NCBI GenBank assembly: GCA_020633465.1
Contig: JACKDN010000005.1
Location: forward strand, 248,001-312,000
Length of the DNA stretch: 64,000 nucleotides
Reading direction: 5' to 3'
Source of the DNA: Myxococcales bacterium
GTDB taxonomy: Bacteria > Myxococcota_A > Bradymonadia > UBA7976 > UBA1532
Each line of letters starts with the position of its first letter. The stretch's first letter is position 1. The position numbers and the translations under genes were made by a program. The notes under the pieces are model-generated. The model did no database searches and was not told where the DNA came from. It saw only the letters and a program-made list of their open reading frames with translations. Shown in pieces: positions 29,370-38,859 of the stretch.

Positions 29370-29909
29370 CTACTTCTTCGCCTTCCCCTTCCCCACCTCG
29401 GCCCGCGGCTGGAAGCTCAGCGACGCGCTGTTGATGCAGTACCGCAGCCCCGTCGGGGCGGGGCCGTCGGTGAACACGTGGCCCAAATGGCCGCCGCAGC
29501 GGGCGCACTCGACCTCGACGCGCACCATGCCGTACTTCGTGTCCTTCTTCTCGGCGACGCGCCCCTTCTCGATGGGCTGGTAGTAGCTGGGCCAGCCGGT
29601 GCCCGAGTCGAACTTGGTCTTCGAGTCGAACAGCGGGGCGCCGCAGGCGGCGCAGCGGTAGATGCCGTCGCCGTGGTGATCGTGCAGGTGGCCGGTGAAG
29701 GCGCGCTCGGTGCCCTCTTCGCGCAGGATGTGGAACTGCTCGGGCGTCAGGCGCTTCTTCCACTCGTCTTCGGACAGGTTCAAGCGCTCGCCCACCGGCG
29801 CGTCGTCGGGCGCGGCGGCGGGGGGCGGGGTGCCGGGGGCGGTCTGGCCCCGGTTGCAGGCGGTCAGGGTGAGCAGCACGGCGGCGGTGGTCAGCAGGGG
29901 GCGCAGCAT
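29370..29909 (-). CDS. msrB: Peptide-methionine (R)-S-oxide reductase, lipoprotein form
   Basis: A 179-residue MsrB with a lipoprotein signal (LLTLTAC). The domain shows LSEDEWKKRLTPEQFHILREEGTERAFTG, zinc-binding CAAC and CARC pairs, the substrate loop FDSGTGWPSYYQPI, GHLGHVFTDGP and the catalytic Cys in RYCINSASL. It reduces methionine-R-sulfoxide in oxidised proteins. The signal peptide places it in the envelope, where it would protect exported proteins. ATG 29909 is chosen because GAGG lies six bases upstream; ATG 29915 lies against it. The stop is at the edge of the hexanucleotide repeat locus. Confidence 0.95.
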   Translation of the reverse strand: MLRPLLTTAAVLLTLTACNRGQTAPGTPPPAAAPDDAPVGERLNLSEDEWKKRLTPEQFHILREEGTERAFTGHLHDHHGDGIYRCAACGAPLFDSKTKFDSGTGWPSYYQPIEKGRVAEKKDTKYGMVRVEVECARCGGHLGHVFTDGPAPTGLRYCINSASLSFQPRAEVGKGKAKK

Positions 29910-30006
29910 GGGCATCCTCGTTGGGCTCGGGCCGCGGCGGCGGGGTGCCGCGGGGGGGCGATGAGTTCGAAGCGTCGCCCCAGCCTACGGTCGCGCGCGC
30001 CCAGCG

Positions 30007-31218
30007 TTACGGGCGGGCGGCGCGGGGCACCAGCGCGGTGTGGAAGCCGCTGCCCCGGTTGGCGCCGGCGGGCAGGTCGTCGTAGGCGCCCTCGCGGCCC
30101 TGCACGTAGAAGATGTCCTGCAGCGGCGCGGGCCCGCCGTCGTGGATGAGCAGGAAGCCGCCGCTGGCCCCGGTGGTGCCGGCGCCCTCGTCCTGGAAGT
30201 CGATCAGCCGCGGATCGTCGCCGAAGAAGCGCAGGCAGGGATCGCCCTCTTCGCAGGCCAGCAGGTCGCGGCTGCGCGCGCGCACCGCGGCGCCGGCCAG
30301 CGGGATGAGCCCCTCGCCGCCGATCTGCAGCACCCGGCCGACCAGGAAGCCGCGCGCCTCGAGCCCGCCCTCACCCAGGCCCAGCGCCGCGTTCCACCGG
30401 CCCTGCGTCGCCTGGTCGCTGGCGAAGGCCGACGCCCGGTACACCTCGTTGAGCGCCGGCGCCGCCGCCAGCACGCCGCTGACCGAGCGCGTCCAGTTGT
30501 CGCCGGGCGCCATCGGCGCCTCGTCGATCACGATGGCCAGCTGCGCCGCGTCGGCGCTGGCCTGCAGCGCGAACGTACCGCCCTCGCCCACCGGCGCCAC
30601 CGCCAGCGGCGGCGCGCCGCCCGCGGCCGCGATGGGATCGATGAGCGCGATGATCAGGTTGGCGTCGGCGGGCAGCGCGCACCCGGTGAGGAAGTCGGTG
30701 GCCGTGCCCACCACGCAATACGTGCCGGGCACGTTGCCGCAGTTGGCCGGCGGCTCGGCGGGCAGGCCGGTCGCCGCGCACCGCATCGGCGGCGCCGCGT
30801 CGGGCTCGACGCCCATGTCCTCGACCGGGGGCTCGCCGTCGGCCTCGGGCCCCATGTCGCCGGGCGCGCCGCCCATGCCCGCGTCCATCGGCGCCGGCCC
30901 CATGTCCAGCCGCGGCGCCGGCCCGTCGGGCACGCACACGTCGCCCTCGCGCTTGGTGCCCGGCCCGCACATCAGCGGATCCCCCGCGTCCGGCGCGACG
31001 CCCGCCTCGGGCAGCACCAGGTCGGGGTCGAGCACGCACTTGCCATCCTGGAACACCGTGTCGTCGCCGCACGCCACCTGCACGTTGGGCACGCACGTGT
31101 CGCCCTCGCGGTGCGTCCCGTCGCCGCACTCCAACGTGTCGCAAGCCACCAGCGTGCCGACGGTGAGGGCCGCGACGAGCGCCGCGGCGGCGGCTTGGCG
31201 AGCGTGGGTCGCGGTCAT
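30007..31218 (-). CDS. Asp/Pro-rich lipoprotein of unknown function
   Basis: A 403-residue lipoprotein (TVGTLVAC lipobox). It has three Cys-paired modules of the type CGxGTxREGDxCVP near the N-terminus, then a low-complexity PDMGPxxDGEPPVEDMGVEPDA linker of the style common in Myxococcota surface lipoproteins, then a beta-rich C-terminal domain (~150-403) with paired Cys. AGAGG precedes the ATG. It is third in a minus-strand operon after a TonB receptor and another lipoprotein (8-bp gap). It could help capture the receptor's ligand, but no family is recognised. Confidence 0.75.
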   Translation of the reverse strand: MTATHARQAAAAALVAALTVGTLVACDTLECGDGTHREGDTCVPNVQVACGDDTVFQDGKCVLDPDLVLPEAGVAPDAGDPLMCGPGTKREGDVCVPDGPAPRLDMGPAPMDAGMGGAPGDMGPEADGEPPVEDMGVEPDAAPPMRCAATGLPAEPPANCGNVPGTYCVVGTATDFLTGCALPADANLIIALIDPIAAAGGAPPLAVAPVGEGGTFALQASADAAQLAIVIDEAPMAPGDNWTRSVSGVLAAAPALNEVYRASAFASDQATQGRWNAALGLGEGGLEARGFLVGRVLQIGGEGLIPLAGAAVRARSRDLLACEEGDPCLRFFGDDPRLIDFQDEGAGTTGASGGFLLIHDGGPAPLQDIFYVQGREGAYDDLPAGANRGSGFHTALVPRAARP

Positions 31219-31226
31219 GGCACCTC

Positions 31227-31955
31227 TCACAAGAACGTGTCGTCTTCGGCCGGCACGATCGCGATCTCGCCGGCCTCGACCGCCGCGCAGATGTCGGCGT
31301 AGGGCAGGCGCAGCAGCACCCCCTTGCGCACGCCGCGCCGCGCCCGCGGCATCGTCGGGATGTTGTCGCCGCACAGCTGCTCGAACAGCATCGCGTCGTT
31401 GGGCTTCTCGGGATCGTCCGGATCGAGCGTCGCGCAGAAGTCGCGCCGGCACTCGATGGCCTGCGGCCGGTACGGCGCGACGCCGTCGCCGATCTCGGCC
31501 CGCATCACCACCCGGTCGGGCGCGGGATCGCGGTCGCCGTCCGGCTCGATGCTCAGGAACACCGACGTCGCGTCGCGCAGATCCACGTCGGTGGTCACCT
31601 TCACCCCACCCGCCAGCGTCGCGGTCGCCAGGTCGATCTTGTCGACCAGGCCCAGCCGACGGTCGGTGCCGCACAGCGTCGCGCGGTCGGCCCCGTCGTC
31701 GTAGCGCTGCACGAGATCGACGTCGGCCACCAGATCGGGATCCTGCCCGCAGTCGCGCGCCGCGCTCAGCACCTTGAACGCGGCGATCGGCACCGCGCCG
31801 CCGTTCACCACCGCGAACAGCGTGTAGTGCTCGCCGGGCGCGCTGCGGTCGATGCGCCGCAGGTTGAACTGCACGATGGCGCCCCGATAGATGTCCACGC
31901 AGCCGGCCACGAGGCCCAGCGTGATCGCCGACAACAAGGTGAGCGCGCGCACCAT
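31227..31955 (-). CDS. Hypothetical lipoprotein in TonB-receptor operon
   Basis: A 242-residue lipoprotein with lipobox LGLVAGC. The mature part is predicted beta-rich with four or more Cys (ARDCGQDPD, IECRRDFCATLD, EQLCGDN). No family recognised. Its ATG shares one base with the TGA of the TonB-dependent receptor gene (TGATG), so translation is coupled. A third operon member follows after 8 bp. Co-expression with the receptor suggests an outer-membrane accessory lipoprotein. Confidence 0.75.
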   Translation of the reverse strand: MVRALTLLSAITLGLVAGCVDIYRGAIVQFNLRRIDRSAPGEHYTLFAVVNGGAVPIAAFKVLSAARDCGQDPDLVADVDLVQRYDDGADRATLCGTDRRLGLVDKIDLATATLAGGVKVTTDVDLRDATSVFLSIEPDGDRDPAPDRVVMRAEIGDGVAPYRPQAIECRRDFCATLDPDDPEKPNDAMLFEQLCGDNIPTMPRARRGVRKGVLLRLPYADICAAVEAGEIAIVPAEDDTFL

Positions 31956-34363
31956 CAGAAGAACCGTACCGTCGCCTGGCCGAACGCGCTCCATGTCTCG
32001 CGGGGCTGCGGCCGGCTGATGACGCGATCGTCGAAGAAGAAGTCGGGGTCGTAGCGCCGCTGGCCCAGCAGGTTGTAGGCGAAGGCGCTGATCTCCAGGC
32101 GATCCTCCCACAGCCGCAGCACCCGGAAGCCCGCGTTCAGCAGCAGGTAGGGATCGATGCGGTTCACCTCGACGTCCACCGCGTCCACCGCGTTGAAGCC
32201 CAGCAGCGGCACGCCGCCGTCGGCCGCGCGGTTGATGTCCTCTTGCGGGCCGACCCAGGTGAACACCGTGGAAAGCTCGAGGTACTTGTCGAACAGCAGC
32301 ACCCGCCCGCCGCCGGTGAACACCCAGTTGGGGAAGTTGCGCACCGGCCCGAACACCGAGTCCTCGGCGTGGGTGAAGTGGCCGCCGAACCACAGCTCGT
32401 GATCGCCCCGGAAGTCGGCGCGGGCGAAGAACTCGACCGAGTGGATGCCGCGCTCGCCCGAGTTGGCGAACTGCCCGTTCACGTTGCGGATGACGTCGGT
32501 GAGCAGGGTGTAGGCGTAGTCACCGCGCAGGTAGATGCGGCGCAGCACGCCCAGATCTTCGAGCACGACGGCGTTCAGCTCGGCCTCGGTGGCCTGGCTC
32601 AGCTCGGGCTGCAGGCTGCTGTCGGACTCGAAGCTGACCGTGCTGATCGAGAGGTCGTTGATGCGCGTCGACTCGAAGCTCGGCGGACGGAAGCCCTCGG
32701 CGTAGTTCAGCTTGAGGAACACCTTGTCGACCAGGTTCCACACCAGCGCGGCCGAATACAGGGTGACCGGGTCGTAGCTGTCCGACAGCTGCAGCCGCAC
32801 GCCGGGCTGCAGCGCCACCGTGCGCAGGGGCTTCCACTCGTCGCTGAGGTACAGCGCGCCCACCGCGCGGTCGGTGTCGCGCAGCAGGCGCTCCTCGAAC
32901 TGACAGCCGCCGGCGAAGTCGACCGCGACGCGGTCGTCGCCCAGCGCCACCTCGTGCGTCCCCGGCGGCGGGCAGCGCTGGGCGTTGTAGATGCCCTTCT
33001 GCGCCAGCGGATCCTCGGCCTCGGGGTCGGCCAGGCCGGGGATCAACACCGGCTGCCGCAGGCGGTCACCGCGCCGCCCGTCGCGCAGCCGCTCCTGGAA
33101 CAGCTCGCCGCCGAACACCAGGTGGTGGTCGCGCCCGAGCTGTACGTCGGCGTCCACGTTGGCCCCGTAGCGGAACAGCTGGCCGATCTCGAGGTCGATG
33201 CGCACGCCGTCCTCGAGCGCCGAAACGCCGTCGATGGCGCGCGGGGGGAAGGCCCAGAAGGGCTGCTCGTCCACGCTGAAGCGCGTGCCGTGCAGCTTCA
33301 CGCTCAGCCCCATGTCGTCGTCGAAGAAGCGGTCGCGCCAGTTCAGCCCCACCACCTGGATGGAGTCGTTGCCCAGCGTCTCCTCGACCGCCGGCACCAA
33401 GCTGCCGTCCGCCGCGCGCCGCGAGCCCTCGAGCAGCGCGCCGCCGGTCGCGATCTGCCGGTGGTCCTGCTCGTACTGGAGGAACCAGTCCAGCGTCACC
33501 GTGTCGAACAGCGTCAGCACCAGCGTGTGCGACACCCAGTAGTCGCGGCTGTTGAAGTCGGTCAGGCCGGGCGTGTTCTCGTAGACGGTCTTGCCGTCCG
33601 GCGCGGGCTCGGGCAGCACGCCCAGCACCTTGCGCGCGTCGACCTCGAGCTCGGCGCCCTTGTCCGTGTAGTAATCGAGCGCGGTGAACAGGCGCAGCTT
33701 GCCGCCCAAGAGCTCGCCGCCGTAGGCCACGTGCCCCTTGCCGGCCGCCTGCGCGCCCGGGCCGTGCCCGCCGCCGGCGCTCACCAGCAGGCCGTCGAGG
33801 TCGGCGCTGTCCTTGAGGATGATGTTGACCACGCCCAAGAGCGCGTTGCTGCCCCACAGCACGCCGCCGGGGCCCGACGTGACCTCGATGCGCTTGATGA
33901 TCTCGACCGGGATCTTGCGGTCGAGGCTCAGCGAGTTGCTGCGCGACTCGGTCACGTTGACGCCGTTGATGAGGATCAGCAGCGTGCGCGGCTGCCCGCG
34001 CGCGGTGGCCTCGTCGAACCAGCCGTTGCCCTCGAAGCGCCCGCCCTCGAAGCCGGGCACCGAGCGCAGCACGTCGTTCACCGTGCGATAGCCGCGCTGC
34101 CGGATCTGCTCCGCCGTGACGACGGTGATGATGCCGGGGGCCTCCTGGATGGTGGTGCGCGTGCGGGCGGCCGACAGCACGACGGTGCGCTCGTCGACCT
34201 CGAACTCCTCGAGGATGACCGGGGCCTCGACCGGCGGCGCGGCGGTGCCCTCGGCGGGCGCGTCGGGGGTGTCGTCCTCGAGCGGGGTCAGCTCGGGCAG
34301 CTGCGCGCGCGCCGCGCTGCACCAGAGCACGACTGCGGCGGCGATCGAGAGGGCGCGGCGCAT
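31955..34363 (-). CDS. TonB-dependent outer-membrane receptor
   Basis: An 802-residue receptor. Signal peptide ~1-20; a Pro/Glu-rich segment with VLEEF-like and RTVVLSAARTRT blocks near the TonB-box position; plug domain (~65-180: TVVTAEQIRQRGYRTVNDVLRSVPG, RGQPRTLLILINGVNV, IKRIEVTSGPGGVLWGSNALLGVVNII); then a 22-strand-type barrel ending in a C-terminal aromatic (ATVRFF). The plug is of the colicin I/vitamin B12 receptor type. The cargo cannot be told from sequence; two small lipoprotein genes follow in the operon. Confidence 0.93.
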   Translation of the reverse strand: MRRALSIAAAVVLWCSAARAQLPELTPLEDDTPDAPAEGTAAPPVEAPVILEEFEVDERTVVLSAARTRTTIQEAPGIITVVTAEQIRQRGYRTVNDVLRSVPGFEGGRFEGNGWFDEATARGQPRTLLILINGVNVTESRSNSLSLDRKIPVEIIKRIEVTSGPGGVLWGSNALLGVVNIILKDSADLDGLLVSAGGGHGPGAQAAGKGHVAYGGELLGGKLRLFTALDYYTDKGAELEVDARKVLGVLPEPAPDGKTVYENTPGLTDFNSRDYWVSHTLVLTLFDTVTLDWFLQYEQDHRQIATGGALLEGSRRAADGSLVPAVEETLGNDSIQVVGLNWRDRFFDDDMGLSVKLHGTRFSVDEQPFWAFPPRAIDGVSALEDGVRIDLEIGQLFRYGANVDADVQLGRDHHLVFGGELFQERLRDGRRGDRLRQPVLIPGLADPEAEDPLAQKGIYNAQRCPPPGTHEVALGDDRVAVDFAGGCQFEERLLRDTDRAVGALYLSDEWKPLRTVALQPGVRLQLSDSYDPVTLYSAALVWNLVDKVFLKLNYAEGFRPPSFESTRINDLSISTVSFESDSSLQPELSQATEAELNAVVLEDLGVLRRIYLRGDYAYTLLTDVIRNVNGQFANSGERGIHSVEFFARADFRGDHELWFGGHFTHAEDSVFGPVRNFPNWVFTGGGRVLLFDKYLELSTVFTWVGPQEDINRAADGGVPLLGFNAVDAVDVEVNRIDPYLLLNAGFRVLRLWEDRLEISAFAYNLLGQRRYDPDFFFDDRVISRPQPRETWSAFGQATVRFF

Positions 34364-34459
34364 CGGGGCGACGCTAGCACATGCCAGAAAGGGCCAGCAA
34401 TCTTCGGCAACCGCGGCCGAGAGGGGGCCACGGAGGTGTCATCCGGGGGCTGTGAGGGG

Positions 34460-35680
34460 CTACGAAGGGGGCGCCAGCCCGTGGCGCTCCATCACCGCGG
34501 CCGCGACGGCGTCGCCCCACACGTTGACCGCCGTGCGGAAGCGGTCGAGCAGCCAGTCCACCGCCAGCACGAGCCCGACGCCTTCGAGGGGCAGCCCCAC
34601 CGCCTGCAGGACGATGACCATCGTGACGAGGCCCGCTTCGGGGATGCCCGCCGCGCCGATCGCGGCCAGGGTCGCCGTGAGCACGACCAAAACCTGCTGG
34701 CCGAGGGTGAGATCGACGCCCAGCGCCTGGGCGATGAAGATGGCGGCGACCGCCTCGTACAGCGCCGTGCCGTCCATGTTGACGGTCGCGCCGAGGGGCA
34801 GGACGAACTCGGCGGCGCGGCGGTCCACGCCGTTGTCCTCGGTGACGCCGTCGAGGGTCAGGGGCAGGGTGGCCGACGACGAGGCGGTGCCGAACGCGGT
34901 CAACAGCGCCTTGCCCATGCCGCGGGCGTAGGCCAGGGGCGAGCGCCGGGTCAGCCCCCACAGCAGCAGCGGGGTGACCACCATCGCGTGGATCGCCAGG
35001 CCGGCCAGCACCGTGAAGACATACCAGCCCACCGCGGACAGCTCGGCGACGAAGGCGTCGCGACCGCCCGCCGCCATCGCCTCGCCGAAGCGGCCGGCGA
35101 CGAGGCCGAAGATGCCGAGGGGGGCCAGGTACATCAGCCAGTGCACCAGCCTCATCATGGCGGCGTTGCCGGCGTCGAAGAAGGCCACGAGCGGCGCGCC
35201 GCGCTCGCCCAGCGTGCTGACGGCGGCGCCGAAGGCCAGGCTGAAGACGATGATCGGCAGCAGATCGAGGTTGGCCATCGAGGCGACGACGTTGTCGCTG
35301 ACGAAGCCGAGGATCAGGTCGACCACCCCCAGCCCGCCCTTGTCCATGACAGGGTCGGTCGTGACGGCGGCGCTGGCGTCGACGCCGTCGCCCGGGCGGA
35401 CGACGTTGACCAGCAGGGTGCCGACGACGACGGCGATCAGGCTGGTGAGCAGGTAGAAGCCGACGGTGCGGCCGCCCAGCCGGCCCAGGCGGCGGACGTC
35501 GCCGAGGGCGGTGATGCCGGCGATCATCGAGAACATCACCAGCGGCACGATGAGCATCTTCAGGGCGCGCAGGAACAGCTCGCCCAGCCAGCCGACGCGG
35601 GCGGCGTCGCCCTCGAGGAACCAAGCCGCGGCAAAGGCCGCGACGACGGCGAGGGCGATGGCGACGAGGAGGCGGTTCAC
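34460..35680 (-). CDS. Dicarboxylate/amino acid:cation symporter (DAACS family)
   Basis: A 406-residue inner-membrane transporter. Eight hydrophobic helices and two re-entrant loops are seen. The signature SSSATLPLTLDGV (hairpin 1) and NMDGTALYEAVAAIFIAQ (TM7 with the cation-binding Asn-Met-Asp) are intact, and AAGIPEAGLVTMVIVL forms hairpin 2. The family imports C4-dicarboxylates or acidic/neutral amino acids with Na+ or H+. The GTG start follows a plausible short leader. It appears to be monocistronic. Confidence 0.93.
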   Translation of the reverse strand: MNRLLVAIALAVVAAFAAAWFLEGDAARVGWLGELFLRALKMLIVPLVMFSMIAGITALGDVRRLGRLGGRTVGFYLLTSLIAVVVGTLLVNVVRPGDGVDASAAVTTDPVMDKGGLGVVDLILGFVSDNVVASMANLDLLPIIVFSLAFGAAVSTLGERGAPLVAFFDAGNAAMMRLVHWLMYLAPLGIFGLVAGRFGEAMAAGGRDAFVAELSAVGWYVFTVLAGLAIHAMVVTPLLLWGLTRRSPLAYARGMGKALLTAFGTASSSATLPLTLDGVTEDNGVDRRAAEFVLPLGATVNMDGTALYEAVAAIFIAQALGVDLTLGQQVLVVLTATLAAIGAAGIPEAGLVTMVIVLQAVGLPLEGVGLVLAVDWLLDRFRTAVNVWGDAVAAAVMERHGLAPPS

Positions 35681-35759
35681 CCAGAACGGATGGACGGCGG
35701 CGGGGCGGGGTCGCGGGGCGCCGCGGCCCGAGGGCGAAGGGCGCGGCGCCGGGGCGGTG

Positions 35760-36809
35760 TCAGCTGAAGGCGCCCCGCATGTAATCGGCGGTGCCGTCGG
35801 CCAGGCCCTGGGCGCCCCACTTGGTCGACAGCCAGGTGGGGCGCGACGCGGGGCGCTCGCCCTGCTTGCGCAGGTACCAGTTGTAGACCTCGAGCATGCC
35901 GGGCGTCGCCTTGACCAGGTCGTACAGCCCGACGCCGATGATCATCATGCCCGAGCCGAGGATGCCCGTGGAGGACTCGAAGCGCGCGTAGAGGTAGTGC
36001 TCGGCGGCGGCCAGGTAGATGTCCTGCGTGGCGGCGTGGCTCTTCTTGCGCTCGGTGATGAGGTAGCCCCAGGCGAACTGGTTCTTCCGCATCTGGTCGG
36101 TGCCGCCCATGCTGCCCATCTCGCGGTAGGCGCGGTCGATCCAGGCCTGGACGCGGCCGTCGTCGGTCATGGGCGGCGAGGTGTTGCGGCGCGGCGCCGG
36201 CGGGGCGGGGGGCGGAGCAGGCGGGGCGGCCGGACGCTCCTGATCGGGCTCGTAGGGCGACAGCTTGCCCCAGGTGCGGCCGTTCACGTCGATGCGGCCG
36301 TCGCGGAAGTTCAGCTGCTTCGACTGGAACTCCGCGATCGCGAGGATGGTGGCGTTCCAGTTGTTGCCCGCGGTGGCGCCGTCTTCGGCGAGGCGCTGAC
36401 GCGGCCCCCCCGCGCGCCGCGGCACCGCGTTGAGGATGCGCTGGACGCGGCGCACGTCGTCGCGCCGGTTCTGCCCCTGGTTGCCCACCGAGCCCGACAG
36501 GTTGGCGGCCTGCCCGGTGCGCTCGGAGTTGCTCGCCGCGCCCTGCTCGTAGTCGACCAGCTTGCGGAAGCTCTTGCCGCCCGGATCGACGCGCCCGTCC
36601 TGCCAGCCGAAGTTGGCGAACTGGAAGAGCGAGATCTGGTCGTAGGTGCGAATCCAGTTGCGGCCACCCTTGCGCCCGTCGGTCTCGAGCAGCGGCGAGG
36701 GCCCGCCCTTCGACCGCGGCACGGTGTTGAGCAGCTCCTGAACGCGCTTGATGTCCGCCGAGCGGTTCTTGCCGCCGCGCCCGACCGACCCCGTGAGATT
36801 CTGCGCCAT
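35760..36809 (-). CDS. Protein with two peptidoglycan-binding-like repeats
   Basis: A 349-residue protein. Two ~80-residue copies (residues ~1-85 and ~90-175) share NLxGSVGxxGxNxxxDxxRVQxxLNxVPR...GxxxNxxxxxxIxxFQ...FxDGRxDxxGxxxxKL, the pattern of peptidoglycan-binding-like helical domains. An Ala/Pro linker (~180-200) leads to a helical ~150-residue C-terminal domain (MTDDGRVQAWIDRAYREMG...). There is no signal peptide, so delivery would need another route or the protein is cytosolic. An AGGGGG lies five bases before ATG 36809; the upstream ATG 36836 lacks a ribosome-binding site. Not an obvious enzyme. Confidence 0.75.
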   Translation of the reverse strand: MAQNLTGSVGRGGKNRSADIKRVQELLNTVPRSKGGPSPLLETDGRKGGRNWIRTYDQISLFQFANFGWQDGRVDPGGKSFRKLVDYEQGAASNSERTGQAANLSGSVGNQGQNRRDDVRRVQRILNAVPRRAGGPRQRLAEDGATAGNNWNATILAIAEFQSKQLNFRDGRIDVNGRTWGKLSPYEPDQERPAAPPAPPPAPPAPRRNTSPPMTDDGRVQAWIDRAYREMGSMGGTDQMRKNQFAWGYLITERKKSHAATQDIYLAAAEHYLYARFESSTGILGSGMMIIGVGLYDLVKATPGMLEVYNWYLRKQGERPASRPTWLSTKWGAQGLADGTADYMRGAFS

Positions 36810-36987
36810 GCCGGCCCCCTGCGTCGATGCACCCATCGTTGTGTCAACCTGAACGTTCCGTTGCAAGCGGATTTTCGCAGAGGGGCTGAAATCGGTGACC
36901 TGCGGCGGACGCTGTGGGCTGCTCCTGGGCTGTGCGAGGGCCACCGAGTCCCTTGACCTGGACCGACGGACGGGCCGGGCGGGACGG

Positions 36988-37650
36988 TCAGTTGAACTCG
37001 GCCGCCGGAAGCAGCGGCTCGCCCGCGTCACACGCCGCGCAGCCCTCGCCCGCCGGCGCGTGCGGCCAGAGTGTCTTGAACGCCCAGGCGGTCCACAGCC
37101 CCCGCGCCTTCATCGCCTTCACCAGAGCAGTGGGTTCGGCAGCCGCCGCCACCGCCACGCCGACCACCTTCGCATGGGCGCGGTGAGCAAGGTCCAGCAG
37201 GGCCAAGAGTCCGCCCCCGGTGGTCGCGACATCGTTGACGATCACCACGAGGCCACCCGGCGCGAGCGCGCCCCGCCTCAACGTTCGGCCCGGTCGCCGC
37301 CCGAGGTCGATCGCGGCGACAGCGAGGCTCCAGTCCTGCGCCTGAGCGACGGCCGAGCCCAGATAGAACCCGGCGGATTCGGGGCACAGAACCGTCGCGT
37401 CCTTGTCCTTGGCGCCCTTCATCTCATCGGTCGCGCACAGCACCTCCGCGATCCTCCGATTGAGGTCGGCATCCCGTCCCACCGCCGCATAGCGCAGGAA
37501 GAACTCACTGTGGGCACCGGCCTGCTGCAGGAAATGGCCGTGCAGCAGGCCGCCCGCGTCGGCCACACGCTCGACCAGCACTCGGTCGCTCTTGGCACGC
37601 GATCGGGTGCGCAGCAGTCCGTGCGCTTCCTCGCGGCTCACGCGGCGCAT
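36988..37650 (-). CDS. Orotate-phosphoribosyltransferase-like protein
   Basis: A 220-residue protein with a type I PRTase look. GHFLQQAGAHSEFFLRY resembles the orotate-PRTase N-terminal region, ATVLCPESAGFYLGSAVA is an equivalent of the conserved loop, and VVIVNDVATTGGGLLALLDL is the PRPP-binding motif (V-N-D-V in place of the usual acidic E/D-D pair). A Cys pair (CAAC) lies near the end. The altered PRPP motif and the genomic setting suggest a sensor or effector role rather than pyrimidine synthesis. The start overlaps the regulator gene by 13 nt. Confidence 0.72.
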   Translation of the reverse strand: MRRVSREEAHGLLRTRSRAKSDRVLVERVADAGGLLHGHFLQQAGAHSEFFLRYAAVGRDADLNRRIAEVLCATDEMKGAKDKDATVLCPESAGFYLGSAVAQAQDWSLAVAAIDLGRRPGRTLRRGALAPGGLVVIVNDVATTGGGLLALLDLAHRAHAKVVGVAVAAAAEPTALVKAMKARGLWTAWAFKTLWPHAPAGEGCAACDAGEPLLPAAEFN

Positions 37651-38786
37651 GCGTCCTCCGGAGGCGGCTCGCTCGCCGACGGTAGGTCGACCACCTGATC
37701 CGCGCCCTCAATGACGAGCCGCTGCCTCGCGCCGCGCACCAGCCTCTCGAGTGGACCGCCCTGCTCCCCCGCGTCCGTGCGGTCCAGATGGAACAGCGAC
37801 CGCGTCTCGTACAGAATCGCGTAGCGCTGCGGGACGCCGCTCAGACCGACGGCGAGATCGGTCGAGCTCACGGGCTCGATCGGCGGCGCCTCCGGTCCCC
37901 ACAATGCCGGCCAGTAGTCGTGCACGTACACCCGCCACCGATCCGCTTGGTCCGCGCGCAAATAGATGCGCTCGATGTCGCCGGCCAGCCGCGCCTTCAG
38001 AGGCGTCAGCGCCGGGTAGAACGCGGCCCCCGGGGGCTCACCGGCCGCCATTGCGTCGTTGATCTCGCGCCACAACGGGCTCTCGGATCCGGTCTCGGCC
38101 GCCGCCCACGTGAGGCCGTCGGCGTCCCGCAGCAGGCCGGCCTCTTGGACGCGGCTCACCACCGTCTCCCAAACGGCATCCGCGCGCGCGACCACGCGTC
38201 CACACGTCGCCGCGACCCGCATCCGCAAAGAGCGGTGTGGGACGCGGCCTCGAGTCAACAGCGAGCCCACGAACCAGACCGCCAGCCGCACGCCCTCGTC
38301 CAACTCGGCGGGCAGCGCCGGATTGGCGTCGAGCACCCGACGGCCAAAAGGCGTCAGCCGGTGGTGACGACACCGCCCGTCTGCCGTGTCGTCGTCGTGC
38401 GCGACCGTCGCCCCGATCTGCCGCAGCGCCTCCAGGTGGCGCGACACCGTGCTGCGGTGGGGGCCCGCCGTTTCGGCCAGCTGAGTGCTCGTCTGTGGGC
38501 CGCGCGCGAGCAGCTGGAGCAGGCGCCGGTCCAGCTCGCTCAGGCGCGCCGCCGCCTCCCGGCGATCTCGCGTGTCGGCCGTCGCCGCCCCGTAAGCCTC
38601 GACGAGGTCGAGCAGCGCGTCGCGGTAGCCGCGGTCGTAGTCGTGCTCGATGGACACGCGGGCCGCATCCCGACGAAACGACGCGAGCAGGGAGTAGCGT
38701 CCCCGCGGCAACTCGAAGCCCAGATCGTGCGCGACCTCGCGAAGCGCACCGCGCCGAAGTCTCTCGAGGGTCCGCTCCGCCTTCAT
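37638..38786 (-). CDS. Winged-helix transcriptional regulator with large C-terminal domain
   Basis: A 382-residue protein. A MarR/ArsR-type winged helix (~90-160: LDRRLLQLLARGPQTSTQLAETAGPHRSTVSRHLEALRQIGATV, then a wing with DGRCRHHRLTPFGRRVL) follows a ~85-residue helical N-terminal part and precedes a ~220-residue C-terminal region of unknown fold, which may bind a ligand or partner. GGGAGG lies five bases upstream of ATG 38786. It overlaps the phosphoribosyltransferase-like gene by 13 nt. Direct repeats at 38838-38859 are candidate binding sites for it. Confidence 0.75.
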   Translation of the reverse strand: MKAERTLERLRRGALREVAHDLGFELPRGRYSLLASFRRDAARVSIEHDYDRGYRDALLDLVEAYGAATADTRDRREAAARLSELDRRLLQLLARGPQTSTQLAETAGPHRSTVSRHLEALRQIGATVAHDDDTADGRCRHHRLTPFGRRVLDANPALPAELDEGVRLAVWFVGSLLTRGRVPHRSLRMRVAATCGRVVARADAVWETVVSRVQEAGLLRDADGLTWAAAETGSESPLWREINDAMAAGEPPGAAFYPALTPLKARLAGDIERIYLRADQADRWRVYVHDYWPALWGPEAPPIEPVSSTDLAVGLSGVPQRYAILYETRSLFHLDRTDAGEQGGPLERLVRGARQRLVIEGADQVVDLPSASEPPPEDACAA

Positions 38787-38837
38787 GCCCGCCTCCCGAC
38801 CTGGCGGCGCTGCGCGCACCACCCCAAGCCCTCGCTC

Positions 38838-38859
38838 GAATGCGTGCAGAATGCGTGCA
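38838..38859 (-). promoter_or_regulatory. Direct-repeat operator candidate upstream of regulator gene
   Basis: GAATGCGTGCA occurs twice in perfect tandem (38838-38848, 38849-38859), ~52 nt upstream of the regulator start. On the minus strand a TTGCAA hexamer, 18 nt, then CATTCT places the repeats over the -10 region. This looks like an autoregulatory site. Confidence 0.4.

Noticed and set aside
36988..37650. Calling this pyrE (orotate phosphoribosyltransferase)
   Set aside because: The PRPP motif is altered and the neighbours are regulatory or effector genes, so a biosynthetic role is not supported.
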